64,000 bases of DNA, taken from the NCBI GenBank assembly GCA_017744935.1, contig JAGIAI010000004.1, positions 62,001-126,000 of the forward strand, given 5' to 3'. A program made the translations under genes and the position numbers. The DNA is from Variovorax sp. (GTDB taxonomy: Bacteria; Pseudomonadota; Gammaproteobacteria; Burkholderiales; Burkholderiaceae_C). This document shows positions 51,125 through 59,616 of this stretch, piece by piece; within the stretch, counting starts at the first letter, position 1, and each line of letters begins with the position of its first letter. The notes under the pieces are model-generated. The model was not told the origin of the DNA. It did not search any database and saw nothing but the letters and a program-made list of their open reading frames with translations.

Positions 51125-51211
51125 TTTTGCATTCAAAACACAAAACGCGATGATGGTTATCACCTAGATGCTGTGCTTGAGACGGGCTGAATTTGCATTC
51201 AAAATGCAAAT
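51125..51211. promoter_or_regulatory. Paired GntR operators in the divergent promoter region
   Basis: Two related boxes: TTTTGCATTCAAAACACAAAA (51125-51145, shown as the site's span) is an imperfect dyad with TTTTG/CAAAA ends. ATTTGCAT (51191-51198) and ATGCAAAT (51204-51211) are perfect arms around TCAAA. Both share TTGCATTCAAAA. One sits by each start codon, a layout that fits FadR-like GntR regulation of both operons. Confidence 0.65.
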
Positions 51212-51226
51212 CAAGGAAATGAACCC

Positions 51227-51922
51227 ATGGCGGAAGTAATCGAAATCTCGCGTCTCGCGCTGCATGACCAGGTGGCGGCCCGGCTGCGCACGATGCTCAT
51301 CGAAGGGCAGATCGCACCCGGGGCCAAGCTCAACGAGCGCGAGTTGTGCGAGCAGTTGCGCGTTTCGCGGACCCCGCTGCGCGAGGCCATCAAGCTGCTG
51401 GCGGCGGAGGGGTTGGTCGACCTGCTGCCCAACCGGGGCGCGGTGGCCGTCAAGCTGACGGAGGCCGATGTGGTCAACACCTTCGAGCTGTTGTCGATGC
51501 TCGAAGCCATGTCCGGCGAATTGGCGGCGCAACGCATCACCGATGAAGAACTGGCCGAGCTGCGTGCGCTGCACTACGAAATGCTGGCCTGCTTCGCGCG
51601 GCGCGACCTCTCCGGCTACTACCGCATCAACGCGCGGATCCACGCGGCGATCAACGATGCGGCGAAGAACCCGCTGCTGACGAGCACCTATCGGTCGATC
51701 AACGCGCGTGTGCAGTCGCTGCGTTTTCGCACCAACCAGAACGAGACGAAGTGGGCGGATGCGGTCGCCGAACATGAAAGGATGATCGCGGCGCTCAGTG
51801 CGCGCGACCCGGCCGCGATGCGTCAGGTGCTGATCGAGCACCTCAACCGCAAGCGCGACACCGTGCTGGAGCTGCTGCGCGCCGGCGAAATCTATCCACG
51901 GCCCAACGCGGCCAAGATCTGA
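51227..51922 (+). CDS. GntR-family regulator (FadR subgroup)
   Basis: A 231-residue regulator. The winged helix-turn-helix (LHDQVAARLRTMLIEGQIAP, then LCEQLRVSRTPLREAIKLLA) covers residues 10-75. The C-terminal FCD domain (about 82-215) has the metal/ligand residues in RINARIHAAINDAAKNP and the AVAEHERMIAAL helix. It probably represses both its own operon and the divergent aminotransferase unit, responding to a carboxylic acid. It is followed after 10 bp by the FAD/Fe-S oxidase gene. Confidence 0.93.
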   Translation: MAEVIEISRLALHDQVAARLRTMLIEGQIAPGAKLNERELCEQLRVSRTPLREAIKLLAAEGLVDLLPNRGAVAVKLTEADVVNTFELLSMLEAMSGELAAQRITDEELAELRALHYEMLACFARRDLSGYYRINARIHAAINDAAKNPLLTSTYRSINARVQSLRFRTNQNETKWADAVAEHERMIAALSARDPAAMRQVLIEHLNRKRDTVLELLRAGEIYPRPNAAKI

Positions 51923-51932
51923 AGCCCCACCC

Positions 51933-54900
51933 ATGCGCATCGAGCCCGCGAGCCATCTCCAGCCAGCCGGTACCGTCCTTCCCCCCAACGAAACCTGCGA
52001 GGCCCTTGCAAGGCGCCTGGCGGTCGAAACGCAGGGCGAAGTGCTCTTCGACGATGCATCGCGCGGCCGCTATGCGACCGATGCGTCGATCTACCAGATC
52101 ATGCCGGTCGGCGTGCTGGTGCCCAAGACCGTGCACGACATCGCGACCGCCATCGACATCGCGCGCGACCTCAAGGTCCCGGTGTTAGCGCGCGGCGGCG
52201 GCACCAGCCAGTGCGGCCAGACCACGGGTGCGGCGCTGGTGATTGACAACAGCAAGCACTTCCGGCGCGTGCTGGACCTCGATGTCGAACGCCGCACCGT
52301 CACCGTCGAGCCGGGCATCGTGCTCGACCATCTCAACGCGCAACTCAAGCCGCACGGGCTCTGGTATCCGGTCGACGTGTCCACCAGTGCGCAGGCCACG
52401 CTCGGCGGCATGGCGGGCAACAACTCCTGCGGCTCGCGCTCCATCGCCTACGGCAACATGGTGCACAACGTGGTTGGCGCGAGCGCGTGGCTGTCGGATG
52501 GCGAACTGGTCGACTTCGGACCGGTGTCAGGATTGAACGCGCGGGCGAGCGACATCGCGCTGCATGTGAAGCAACTGGCGGTGCAGCATCGCAGCGAGAT
52601 CCACGCCCGCTGGCCCAAGGTGATGCGCCGTGTTGCCGGATACAACCTCGACATCTTCGACAACCAGAGCGAGAAGCCGTACACCAGCGACGGCAGCGTC
52701 AACCTCGCGCACCTGCTGATCGGCTCGGAAGGCACGCTGGCCTACACGCGCGACCTCACGCTGAAGCTGTCCGAACTGCCGCGCGCCAAGGTGCTCGGCA
52801 TCGTCAACTTCCCGAGCTTCCATGCGGCGATGGATTCGGCGCAGCACATCGTCAAGCTGGGCCCCACGGCGGTCGAACTGGTCGACCGCACGATGATCGA
52901 GCTGAGCCTCGCCAACCCGGCTTTCAAGCCGACGGTCGAGACCGCGCTGATCGGGCGGCCCGCTGCGATCCTGCTGGTCGAGTTCTCGGGCAGCGACAAG
53001 GCATCGCTGCTGCCAAGGCTGAAGGACCTTGTCGACCTGATGGGCGAACTCGGCCTCCCGGGCAGCGTGGTCGAGATGCGCGACGACGCACCGCAGAAGA
53101 ACCTCTGGGAAGTGCGCAAGGCCGGCCTCAACATCATGATGAGCCTCAAGGGCGACGGCAAGCCGGTGAGCTTCATCGAGGATTGCGCGGTGCCGCTGGA
53201 GCATCTGGCGGAGTACACCGACGGTCTCACCGAAGTGTTCGCCAAGCACGGCAGCCGGGGCACCTGGTACGCGCATGCGTCCGTGGGCACGCTGCACGTG
53301 CGGCCGATCCTGGACATGCGCACCGACGGCGCGGCCAAGATGCGCGCCATTGCCGAGGAAGCTGGTGCACTGGTGCGCAAGTACAAGGGCGCTTTCAGTG
53401 GCGAGCACGGCGATGGCCTGTGTCGTGGCGAGTGGATCGAATGGCAGTTCGGCCCGGCGATCAACGAGGCTTTCCGTTCCATCAAGCAGAAGCTCGATCC
53501 GATCAATCTCTTCAACCCCGGCAAGATCATCGATCCGCCGAAGATGGACGACGGCTCGCTGTTTCGCTTCGCGCCCGCGACTGCGCCCAAGCCGTACCGG
53601 CGCATCCCGCTCACGCCCGTGCTCGACTGGTCCGCATGGAATGTGCAGGCCGATCCGGTGACAGAGGTGACCACCTCGCCGGGCACCGGTGGCGACATCA
53701 CGGGTGGCTTCGCCAAGGCCGTAGAGATGTGCAACAACAACGGCCACTGCCGCAAGTTCGATGCCGGCACGATGTGCCCGAGCTACCGCGTGACGCGCGA
53801 CGAGCAGCACCTCACGCGTGGCCGCGCCAACACGTTGCGGCTCGCGATCTCCGGCCAGCTCGGTCCCGACGCCTTCACCAGCGAGGCGTTGCACGAGACG
53901 ATGGACCTGTGCGTCGGCTGCAAGGGCTGCAAGCGCGACTGCCCGACCGGCGTCGACATGGCGAAGATGAAGATCGAGTTCCTGTCGCACTACAAGCAGA
54001 AGCACGGGCACACGCTCAAGGACAAGCTCATCGCCCGGCTGCCGGACTACGCGCAAGCCGCAAGCCGAATGCCGTGGCTGCTCAATCTGCGCAACACGGT
54101 GCCGGGTGCGCGCTGGCTCGGTGAAAAGATGCTGGGCCTTTCAGCGAAGCGCTCGCTGCCCGAGTGGCGCAGCGACACCTTCTGGCGCTCCAGCGATGCA
54201 TCGATGTTCGCGAGCCGCGAGCAGGCCATCGCCGCGGCGGGTGAAGGCCGCAAGGTGGCGGTTCTCTTCGTCGACACCTTCAATGGCAACTTCGAGAGTG
54301 AGAACGCGCTGGCGGCGGTGCGTGTGCTCAAGGCCGCAGGCTATGCGCTGCACACGGTGCACAAGGATGGCGGCCATCACTGCTGCGGCCGCACTTATCT
54401 TGCCAGCGGCATGGTGAGCGAAGCCAAGGCCAAGGCGGGTGCGTTGATCGACGCGCTGCTGCCGCTGGCCGAGGCTGGCATCGCGATCGTGGGGCTCGAA
54501 CCCTCGTGCCTGCTGACACTGCGCGACGAAGCGCTGGTCATGGGGCTGGGTGCGAAAGCGGAGACGGTTGCCGGCCAGGCGCTGCTGTTCGAGGAGTTCA
54601 TCGCGCGCGAGGTGAAGGCGGGCCGCTTCCAGCTCGCGCTCACGCCGGTCGAGAAGCCGATCCTGCTTCACGGCCATTGCCACCAGAAGGCCTTCGGCGC
54701 CGTCAGTCCGATCCTTGATGTCCTCAAGCTCATCCCGGGCGCCAAGCCGGAACTGATCGAGAGTTCATGCTGCGGCATGGCGGGCAGCTTCGGCTACGAG
54801 GCCTCCCACTACGAGGTCTCGATGCAGATGGCGGAGGCCAGCCTGCTGCCCGCCGTGCGCAAGAACCCCGACGCCATCGTCGTGGCCGACGGCACGAGCT

Positions 54901-54977
54901 GCCGCCACCAGATCGCCGACGGCGCACAGCGCGATGCGATCCACGTGGCGCGGCTGCTCGCGGCCCAACTCGACTGA
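51933..54977 (+). CDS. Fused FAD oxidase and Fe-S protein (GlcD-GlcF type)
   Basis: A 1014-residue fusion. The N-terminal half is a PCMH-type FAD domain (VPVLARGGGTSQCGQTTGAA, GGMAGNNSCGSRSIAYGNM) with an FAD-oxidase C domain. Then comes a ferredoxin-like region with clusters CNNNGHC from C600 and CVGCKGCKRDCP from C660. Two CCG motifs (C817/C818 and C946/C947) match GlcF/heterodisulfide-reductase type domains. The fold oxidises D-lactate, glycolate or another 2-hydroxy acid and passes electrons to the respiratory chain. Same-operon GntR control supports a 2-hydroxyacid substrate. Confidence 0.92.
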   Translation: MRIEPASHLQPAGTVLPPNETCEALARRLAVETQGEVLFDDASRGRYATDASIYQIMPVGVLVPKTVHDIATAIDIARDLKVPVLARGGGTSQCGQTTGAALVIDNSKHFRRVLDLDVERRTVTVEPGIVLDHLNAQLKPHGLWYPVDVSTSAQATLGGMAGNNSCGSRSIAYGNMVHNVVGASAWLSDGELVDFGPVSGLNARASDIALHVKQLAVQHRSEIHARWPKVMRRVAGYNLDIFDNQSEKPYTSDGSVNLAHLLIGSEGTLAYTRDLTLKLSELPRAKVLGIVNFPSFHAAMDSAQHIVKLGPTAVELVDRTMIELSLANPAFKPTVETALIGRPAAILLVEFSGSDKASLLPRLKDLVDLMGELGLPGSVVEMRDDAPQKNLWEVRKAGLNIMMSLKGDGKPVSFIEDCAVPLEHLAEYTDGLTEVFAKHGSRGTWYAHASVGTLHVRPILDMRTDGAAKMRAIAEEAGALVRKYKGAFSGEHGDGLCRGEWIEWQFGPAINEAFRSIKQKLDPINLFNPGKIIDPPKMDDGSLFRFAPATAPKPYRRIPLTPVLDWSAWNVQADPVTEVTTSPGTGGDITGGFAKAVEMCNNNGHCRKFDAGTMCPSYRVTRDEQHLTRGRANTLRLAISGQLGPDAFTSEALHETMDLCVGCKGCKRDCPTGVDMAKMKIEFLSHYKQKHGHTLKDKLIARLPDYAQAASRMPWLLNLRNTVPGARWLGEKMLGLSAKRSLPEWRSDTFWRSSDASMFASREQAIAAAGEGRKVAVLFVDTFNGNFESENALAAVRVLKAAGYALHTVHKDGGHHCCGRTYLASGMVSEAKAKAGALIDALLPLAEAGIAIVGLEPSCLLTLRDEALVMGLGAKAETVAGQALLFEEFIAREVKAGRFQLALTPVEKPILLHGHCHQKAFGAVSPILDVLKLIPGAKPELIESSCCGMAGSFGYEASHYEVSMQMAEASLLPAVRKNPDAIVVADGTSCRHQIADGAQRDAIHVARLLAAQLD

Positions 54978-54999
54978 CGAACCAAGGCTCCTGTACACT
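54970..54999 (+). promoter_or_regulatory. Candidate promoter of the Thr/Ile leader
   Basis: TACACT (54994-54999) as -10, with TCGACT (54970-54975) about 18 nt upstream as a weak -35. It overlaps the stop of the oxidase gene (54975-54977). The start of transcription would fall near 55006, just before the leader ATG at 55008. Confidence 0.4.
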
Positions 55000-55007
55000 G
55001 CGGCCCC

Positions 55008-55139
55008 ATGTCGTGCCTTCCACTCCAGACCGTCATCAGCGCCGCCCCCATGGGCCGCATGATGCCGTCCGCCTTCGCGCGGGCAGTGCGGGCAATGGAT
55101 GCACGAATGATTACCACCATTACCACCGCGGCCACCTGA
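55008..55139 (+). CDS. thrL: Thr/Ile-rich leader peptide of an attenuator
   Basis: The reading frame from ATG 55008 (43 codons) or, more likely, ATG 55095 or 55107, ends MITTITTAAT and TGA at 55137-55139. Six of the last ten residues before the stop are Thr or Ile codons in a row, the classic sign of a threonine-operon leader (ThrL type). Stalling of the ribosome there when charged tRNA-Thr or tRNA-Ile is scarce would change folding of the downstream RNA. The start is uncertain; the C-terminal half is well supported. Confidence 0.8.
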   Translation: MSCLPLQTVISAAPMGRMMPSAFARAVRAMDARMITTITTAAT

Positions 55140-55227
55140 GCACGCGCAGGTGGCCGTTCCGGCAGCCACCTGGTGTCTCTCTTCTCCCCCGAATGAATGA
55201 AACCCAGCTCTGGCAGCTGGGTTTTTT
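55129..55227 (+). terminator. Transcription attenuator upstream of homoserine dehydrogenase
   Basis: Segment 1, CGGCCACCTG (55129-55138, overlapping the leader stop), pairs perfectly with segment 2, CAGGTGGCCG (55147-55156). Segment 2 can instead pair with segment 3, GCCACCTG (55165-55172). The terminator is AACCCAGCT (55201-55209), loop CTGGC, AGCTGGGTT (55215-55223) and a T run to 55227. The mutually exclusive 1:2 and 2:3 pairings are the hallmark of leader-peptide attenuation, although the step from segment 3 to the terminator is not fully clear by eye. Confidence 0.8.
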
Positions 55228-55249
55228 CGTTTCACGTCCGGAGAAGTCC

Positions 55250-56611
55250 ATGTATCGCGATCCCGTCCAGTCTCTCGAACCGTTGCGCAGCCCTTGCGCG
55301 TCCATCCGTCCCCTACGCGTGGGCATGATCGGCATCGGCACCGTGGGCGCAGGCACCTTTCGCGTGCTTGCCCGCAACCAGGCCGACATTGCCGGCCGCG
55401 CGGGACGGTCGATCGAGATGGTGATCGTCGCGGCCCGCAACCTCGCGCGTGCCGCCGACATCGTGGGCGAGCACGTCGCGCTGACGGATGACCCTCTGCG
55501 TGTTGCGAGCCATCCCGACGTGGACGTGGTGGTCGAGGTGGCCGGTGGCACCGGCCCGGCGCGCGACTGGGTGCTGGCCGCGATTGCGCATGGCAAACAT
55601 GTGGTCACTGCCAACAAGGCACTGCTGGCCGTGCACGGCACGGAGATCTTCGCCGCCGCGCGGCAACAGGGCGTCGCGGTCGCCTACGAGGGCGCGGTGG
55701 CGGTGAGCATCCCCATCATCAAGGCCCTGCGCGAAGGCCTCGCGGCCAATCGCATCGAATGGGTGGCCGGCATCATCAACGGCACCACCAACTTCATCCT
55801 GAGCAAGATGCGCGACGATGGCCTGGACTTCGGCGCCGCGCTGGCACAGGCCCAGGCGCTCGGTTACGCGGAAAGCGACCCGAGCTTCGACGTCGAAGGC
55901 GTCGATGCCGCCCACAAGCTCACGCTGCTGGCCGCCAATGCCTTCGGCATGCCATTGCGCTTTGCGGATGCGCAGGTGACGGGCATTGACGCACTGCAAG
56001 GTGTGGACGTGGCCTGTGCCGAACAGCTCGGCTTTCGCGTGAAGCTGCTGGGCGTGGCCCGCCGGACGCAAGAGGGCGTCGAGTTGCGCGTGCAGCCCGC
56101 ACTGGTGCCGGCTGCGCACCTGATGGCCAACGTCAACGGATCGATGAACGCCGTCATGGTCAAGAGCGACGCGGCAGGCCTGACGATGTACTACGGCGCG
56201 GGAGCGGGTTCGGAGCAGACCGCATCCGCGGTGATTGCCGACCTCGTGGACGTGGCGCGCCTCGAGGGCACGCATGCGGCGCAGCGGGTGCCGCACCTGG
56301 GTTTCCAAGCCCACGCGATGAACACCTGGCCTGTGTTGCCTGGCGGCTCGGTCTGCACGCCGCATTACATGCGGGTGCCTGTGCAGTCCGCGGCGGATGT
56401 CGAAACGGTGGCTGCCTGGCTGGCAGTGCAGAAGCTCCCGGTACGACAAGTGGTGCTCGCGGTCGAGCGGCCCGGGATGGGCGCCCAGGTTCTCGTGCTG
56501 ACGGAGCCTGTCGTGCAGGGATCGCTGGACCTGATCGTTCGCATGCTGGCCGCGCATCCCGTCACGGCTGGCGCGGTGACGACGCTGAGGGTGGAGGAGC
56601 TTGGCGCTTGA
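55250..56611 (+). CDS. hom: Homoserine dehydrogenase
   Basis: A 453-residue enzyme that reduces aspartate semialdehyde to homoserine, the branch point to threonine and methionine. The nucleotide motif is GMIGIGTVGAGTFRVLARN, the catalytic region is HVVTANKALLAVHG, and IINGTTNFILSKM with a conserved Asp region DPSFDVEGVDAAHKLTLLAA complete the family. A C-terminal ACT-like part (about residue 355 on) fits threonine feedback control. ATG 55250 follows CCGGAGAAG. Expression is controlled by the attenuator directly upstream. Most Burkholderiales carry another hom gene, so this may be a second copy. Confidence 0.92.
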   Translation: MYRDPVQSLEPLRSPCASIRPLRVGMIGIGTVGAGTFRVLARNQADIAGRAGRSIEMVIVAARNLARAADIVGEHVALTDDPLRVASHPDVDVVVEVAGGTGPARDWVLAAIAHGKHVVTANKALLAVHGTEIFAAARQQGVAVAYEGAVAVSIPIIKALREGLAANRIEWVAGIINGTTNFILSKMRDDGLDFGAALAQAQALGYAESDPSFDVEGVDAAHKLTLLAANAFGMPLRFADAQVTGIDALQGVDVACAEQLGFRVKLLGVARRTQEGVELRVQPALVPAAHLMANVNGSMNAVMVKSDAAGLTMYYGAGAGSEQTASAVIADLVDVARLEGTHAAQRVPHLGFQAHAMNTWPVLPGGSVCTPHYMRVPVQSAADVETVAAWLAVQKLPVRQVVLAVERPGMGAQVLVLTEPVVQGSLDLIVRMLAAHPVTAGAVTTLRVEELGA

Positions 56612-56625
56612 GGGAAACTCCGTCC

Positions 56626-57084
56626 ATGCCCAGATATTTCGCCTACGGCTCCAACATGTCGCACGACCAGATCGGCGCACGTTGCCCGTCCCGGAAGTTC
56701 ATCTGTGTCGCGGAGTTGCCCGGCTACCGGCTGGCATTCACCCGCTATTCGCCGAAGCGCCAGTGCGGCGTCGCCGACATCGTGCCGGCGCCTGGTGAGT
56801 CCGTGTGGGGCGCACTGTTCGAGATGAGCACAGAGGATCTTGACGCACTCGACCGACATGAGGGCGCGCATCTCAGCCCGCCCGCCTACGTGCGCGCGCA
56901 AGTGAAAGTCTCCACGCCGGATGGCGGCTGCCTTGACGCGATCACCTACGAGGTGTTCGACAAGTCGTCTGTCGAACACGTGCCGAGCACGGCATACCTC
57001 GGCCTCATGGTGGAAGGCGCCCGCAAGTGGCAGCTTCCGGATGCCTACCAGCAGGCGCTGATCGGGATTCAGGCCGAAGGCTAG
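56626..57084 (+). CDS. Gamma-glutamylcyclotransferase-like protein (AIG2 fold)
   Basis: A 152-residue protein of the GGCT fold. It starts MPRYFAYGSNMSHDQIGARC with the YGSN substrate loop, and has the catalytic glutamate in LDRHEGAHLSPPAYVR. Typical enzymes cleave gamma-glutamyl amino acids to 5-oxoproline. ATG 56626 is chosen over a TTG at 56608 that overlaps the hom stop. It follows the homoserine dehydrogenase gene by 14 bp and may share its transcript. Confidence 0.88.
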   Translation: MPRYFAYGSNMSHDQIGARCPSRKFICVAELPGYRLAFTRYSPKRQCGVADIVPAPGESVWGALFEMSTEDLDALDRHEGAHLSPPAYVRAQVKVSTPDGGCLDAITYEVFDKSSVEHVPSTAYLGLMVEGARKWQLPDAYQQALIGIQAEG

Positions 57085-57192
57085 AAACATCAACCCGGCT
57101 TTCTCGAGCACTGTTCAGCAGATACCCGAATACCTGCGCTTCTTCGGTTTCGACACCATCAGCGACCGTGCTCGACAACAACCGGAGACACC

Positions 57193-58341
57193 ATGCGCAA
57201 GTACCTGAGCCTTCTGCTGGCCGCCGCCGGCCTGACCTTGACCGCGGTAGCCGGCGCGCAGGCGCAGCAGCCCATCAGGATCGCGGCCATCGTGGAGCTG
57301 TCCGGCGCGGGCGCAACCTCGGGCACCAACTTCAAGAACGGCATGGAGATGGCCGTGAAGGAGATCAATGCATCCGGCGGCATCCTGGGCCGCCAGTTGC
57401 AGAGCACCGTGGCCGACACGCAAAGCAACCCGGGCGTGGCCAAGGGCCTGGCGACGAAGGCCGTGGATGACGGCGTGGTGGCGGTGTTCGGGCCCGTCTT
57501 CTCGGGCTCGATCCTCGTCAGCATGGCCGAGACCAAGCGGGCGGAGATTCCCAACTTCACGGGCGGCGAAGCCGCTGCGATCACCAAGCAGGGCAACCCG
57601 TACATCTTCCGGACCAGCTTCACGCAGGACACCGCGATGCCCAAGGTGGCGCGTTACATCGCCAACACGCTCAATGCAAAGACGCTCGCCCTCATCTACG
57701 TCAACAACGACTTCGGCAAGGGCGGGCGCGAGGCGCTGATGAAGGCGCTCGAGCCCCTGGGCGTGAAAGTCGTGGCCGACATTTCCACGGAACAGAACCA
57801 GCTCGACTTCTCGGCACCGGTGCTCAAGGCGAAGCAGAGCAATGCGGACGTGGTGTTCGTCTATTCGAACGAAGAAGAATCCGCTCGCGCGCTGCGCGAA
57901 CTGCGCAAGCAGGGCGTTGCCAAGCCCATCGTGGGCGAGACCGTGCTCACCAGCCAGAAGGTGATCGAACTGGCCGGCGACGCAGCCAACGGCGCGGTGG
58001 CGCACGTCGGCCTGACGACCGATGCGCCGATCCCCGCGGTGCGCGCGTTCCGTGAACGCTTCGAGCGCGAATACAAGTTCATCCCGGATCACAACGGCGT
58101 GAAGGGATACACGTCCGTGTTCATCCTCAAGGCCGCTGCGGAGAAGGCCGGCAAGGTCGACCCGAAGGCCATCGCGCAGGCTCTGCACGGCCTGTCGATC
58201 AAGGCGGCGCAGAACCCGGGTGTTCTGATGGACGTGTCCTTCGATGCCAACGGCGACCTGGACCGCGAGAGCTTCATGACCGAGGTGCGCAACGGCAAGC
58301 AGGAAGTGAAGGAAATCCTGCCTGCGCTCGGTGCGAAGTGA
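57193..58341 (+). CDS. Branched-chain amino-acid ABC receptor (LivJ-like), orphan
   Basis: A 382-residue periplasmic receptor. The signal is LSLLLAAAGLTLTAVAGAQA. The mature part has IAAIVELSGAGATSGTNFKN and GMEMAVKEINASGGILGRQL, the family type I periplasmic binding pattern, and GYTSVFILKAAAEKAGKVDP near the end. The LivHMGF genes are absent, so it probably feeds a transporter encoded elsewhere or acts in sensing. GGAGACACC precedes the ATG. Confidence 0.92.
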   Translation: MRKYLSLLLAAAGLTLTAVAGAQAQQPIRIAAIVELSGAGATSGTNFKNGMEMAVKEINASGGILGRQLQSTVADTQSNPGVAKGLATKAVDDGVVAVFGPVFSGSILVSMAETKRAEIPNFTGGEAAAITKQGNPYIFRTSFTQDTAMPKVARYIANTLNAKTLALIYVNNDFGKGGREALMKALEPLGVKVVADISTEQNQLDFSAPVLKAKQSNADVVFVYSNEEESARALRELRKQGVAKPIVGETVLTSQKVIELAGDAANGAVAHVGLTTDAPIPAVRAFRERFEREYKFIPDHNGVKGYTSVFILKAAAEKAGKVDPKAIAQALHGLSIKAAQNPGVLMDVSFDANGDLDRESFMTEVRNGKQEVKEILPALGAK

Positions 58342-58360
58342 ATCCCTGCTGTGCGCCCCC

Positions 58361-59494
58361 TTACGGGCGCTCGAGCACCGTGGCGATCCCTTGTCCACCA
58401 CCGATGCATTGCGTCGAAAGCGCGTAGCGGCCGCCCTGGCGCTGCAACAGTGCTGCGGCCTTGCCGGTGATGCGGGCACCGGTCGCGCCGAGCGGATGGC
58501 CGATCGAGAGGCCGCCGCCGTCGAGATTGACCCTGGCCATGTCCAGGCCGAGGTCGCGGATGCAGGCCAGCGCCTGGGACGAGAAGGCTTCGTTGATCTC
58601 GACGACATCGAGGTCGCCGACGCCGAGCCCGGCGCGCTTCAGCGCCTTGCGGGTGGCCGGGATCGGGCCGATGCCCATGATGGCCGGATCGACACCCACG
58701 GCGGCGAAGCTGCGGACGCGGGCCATTGGCTTCAGGCCGTGGCGCGCGGCGAAATCGTCGCTCGTGACCAGCACCGCCGCAGCGCCATCGGTGAGCGGTG
58801 ACGAGGTGCCGGCCGTCACCACGCCATCGGGGCGGAAGGCCGGCTTCAGCGCGGCAAGCGCCTCCAGCGTTGTGCCGGGACGGATGCAGCCATCCGTATC
58901 GATCACCTCGCCGCTGGGTAGCGCGATCGGCACGATCTCGGCCGCCAGGCGACCTTGCTCACGGGCTGCGGCGGCCTTCTGGTGCGACTGGAGCGCCAGC
59001 AGGTCCTGGTCCGCGCGGTTGACGTTCCAGCGCTGCGCGACGTTCTCCGCGGTCTCGCCCATCGACAGATAGGCGTCGCTGTTCGCCTGCAGCTCCGGGT
59101 TGGGCGAGAAGTTGAAGCCGCCCTGCGGCACCATGGTCATCGACTCCACGCCAACGCAGAGGAACGCGTCGCCCATGCCGGCCTCGATCTGCGCGGCGGC
59201 GATGTGCACGGCCTGCATCGAGGAGCCGCAGAAGCGGTTGACGGTCATGCCGCCGACCTCTTGCGGCAGTCCGGCCAGCAGGCCGACGATGCGCGCAAGG
59301 TTGTTGCCCTGTGCGGCCTCGGGATAGGCGCAGCCGAGGATCACGTCCTCGAGGAGTGCCGGATCGAGATCGGTGCGGCGCAGCAGCCCCTGGACGACCT
59401 GCGCGGCCAGCGTGTCGGGCCGCACCTCGGCGAGGCGGCCCTTGCGGGCGAAGTGGAAGGGCGAGCGCGCATAGGCGCTGATGACGGCTTTCAT
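58361..59494 (-). CDS. Acetyl-CoA acyltransferase (thiolase)
   Basis: A 377-residue thiolase. The acylated cysteine is in TVNRFCGSSMQAVH (about residue 87), with VGVESMTMVPQGGFNFSPNP near it. The second active-site region is GGGLSIGHPLGATGARI, and STQCIGGGQGIATVLE carries the final catalytic Cys. It either cleaves beta-ketoacyl-CoA or condenses two acetyl-CoA. The start MKAVISAYARSPF at 59494 is the family start. It diverges from a GlxA-type regulator. Confidence 0.93.
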   Translation of the reverse strand: MKAVISAYARSPFHFARKGRLAEVRPDTLAAQVVQGLLRRTDLDPALLEDVILGCAYPEAAQGNNLARIVGLLAGLPQEVGGMTVNRFCGSSMQAVHIAAAQIEAGMGDAFLCVGVESMTMVPQGGFNFSPNPELQANSDAYLSMGETAENVAQRWNVNRADQDLLALQSHQKAAAAREQGRLAAEIVPIALPSGEVIDTDGCIRPGTTLEALAALKPAFRPDGVVTAGTSSPLTDGAAAVLVTSDDFAARHGLKPMARVRSFAAVGVDPAIMGIGPIPATRKALKRAGLGVGDLDVVEINEAFSSQALACIRDLGLDMARVNLDGGGLSIGHPLGATGARITGKAAALLQRQGGRYALSTQCIGGGQGIATVLERP

Positions 59495-59616
59495 GAAGTG
59501 CTCTCCAGGCGGTAGTGCAACGTGATCGACAAGGCCAAATGGTGCGGCCTGCAAGCCCATGGCGTAAAGGACGCATATAGTCATGATTCAGGACATACCC
59601 TGACGAGGGACTTTCC

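Noticed and set aside
52527..54056. A 509-codon minus-strand frame
   Set aside because: Antisense to the FAD/Fe-S oxidase gene, whose motifs are complete in the forward frame.
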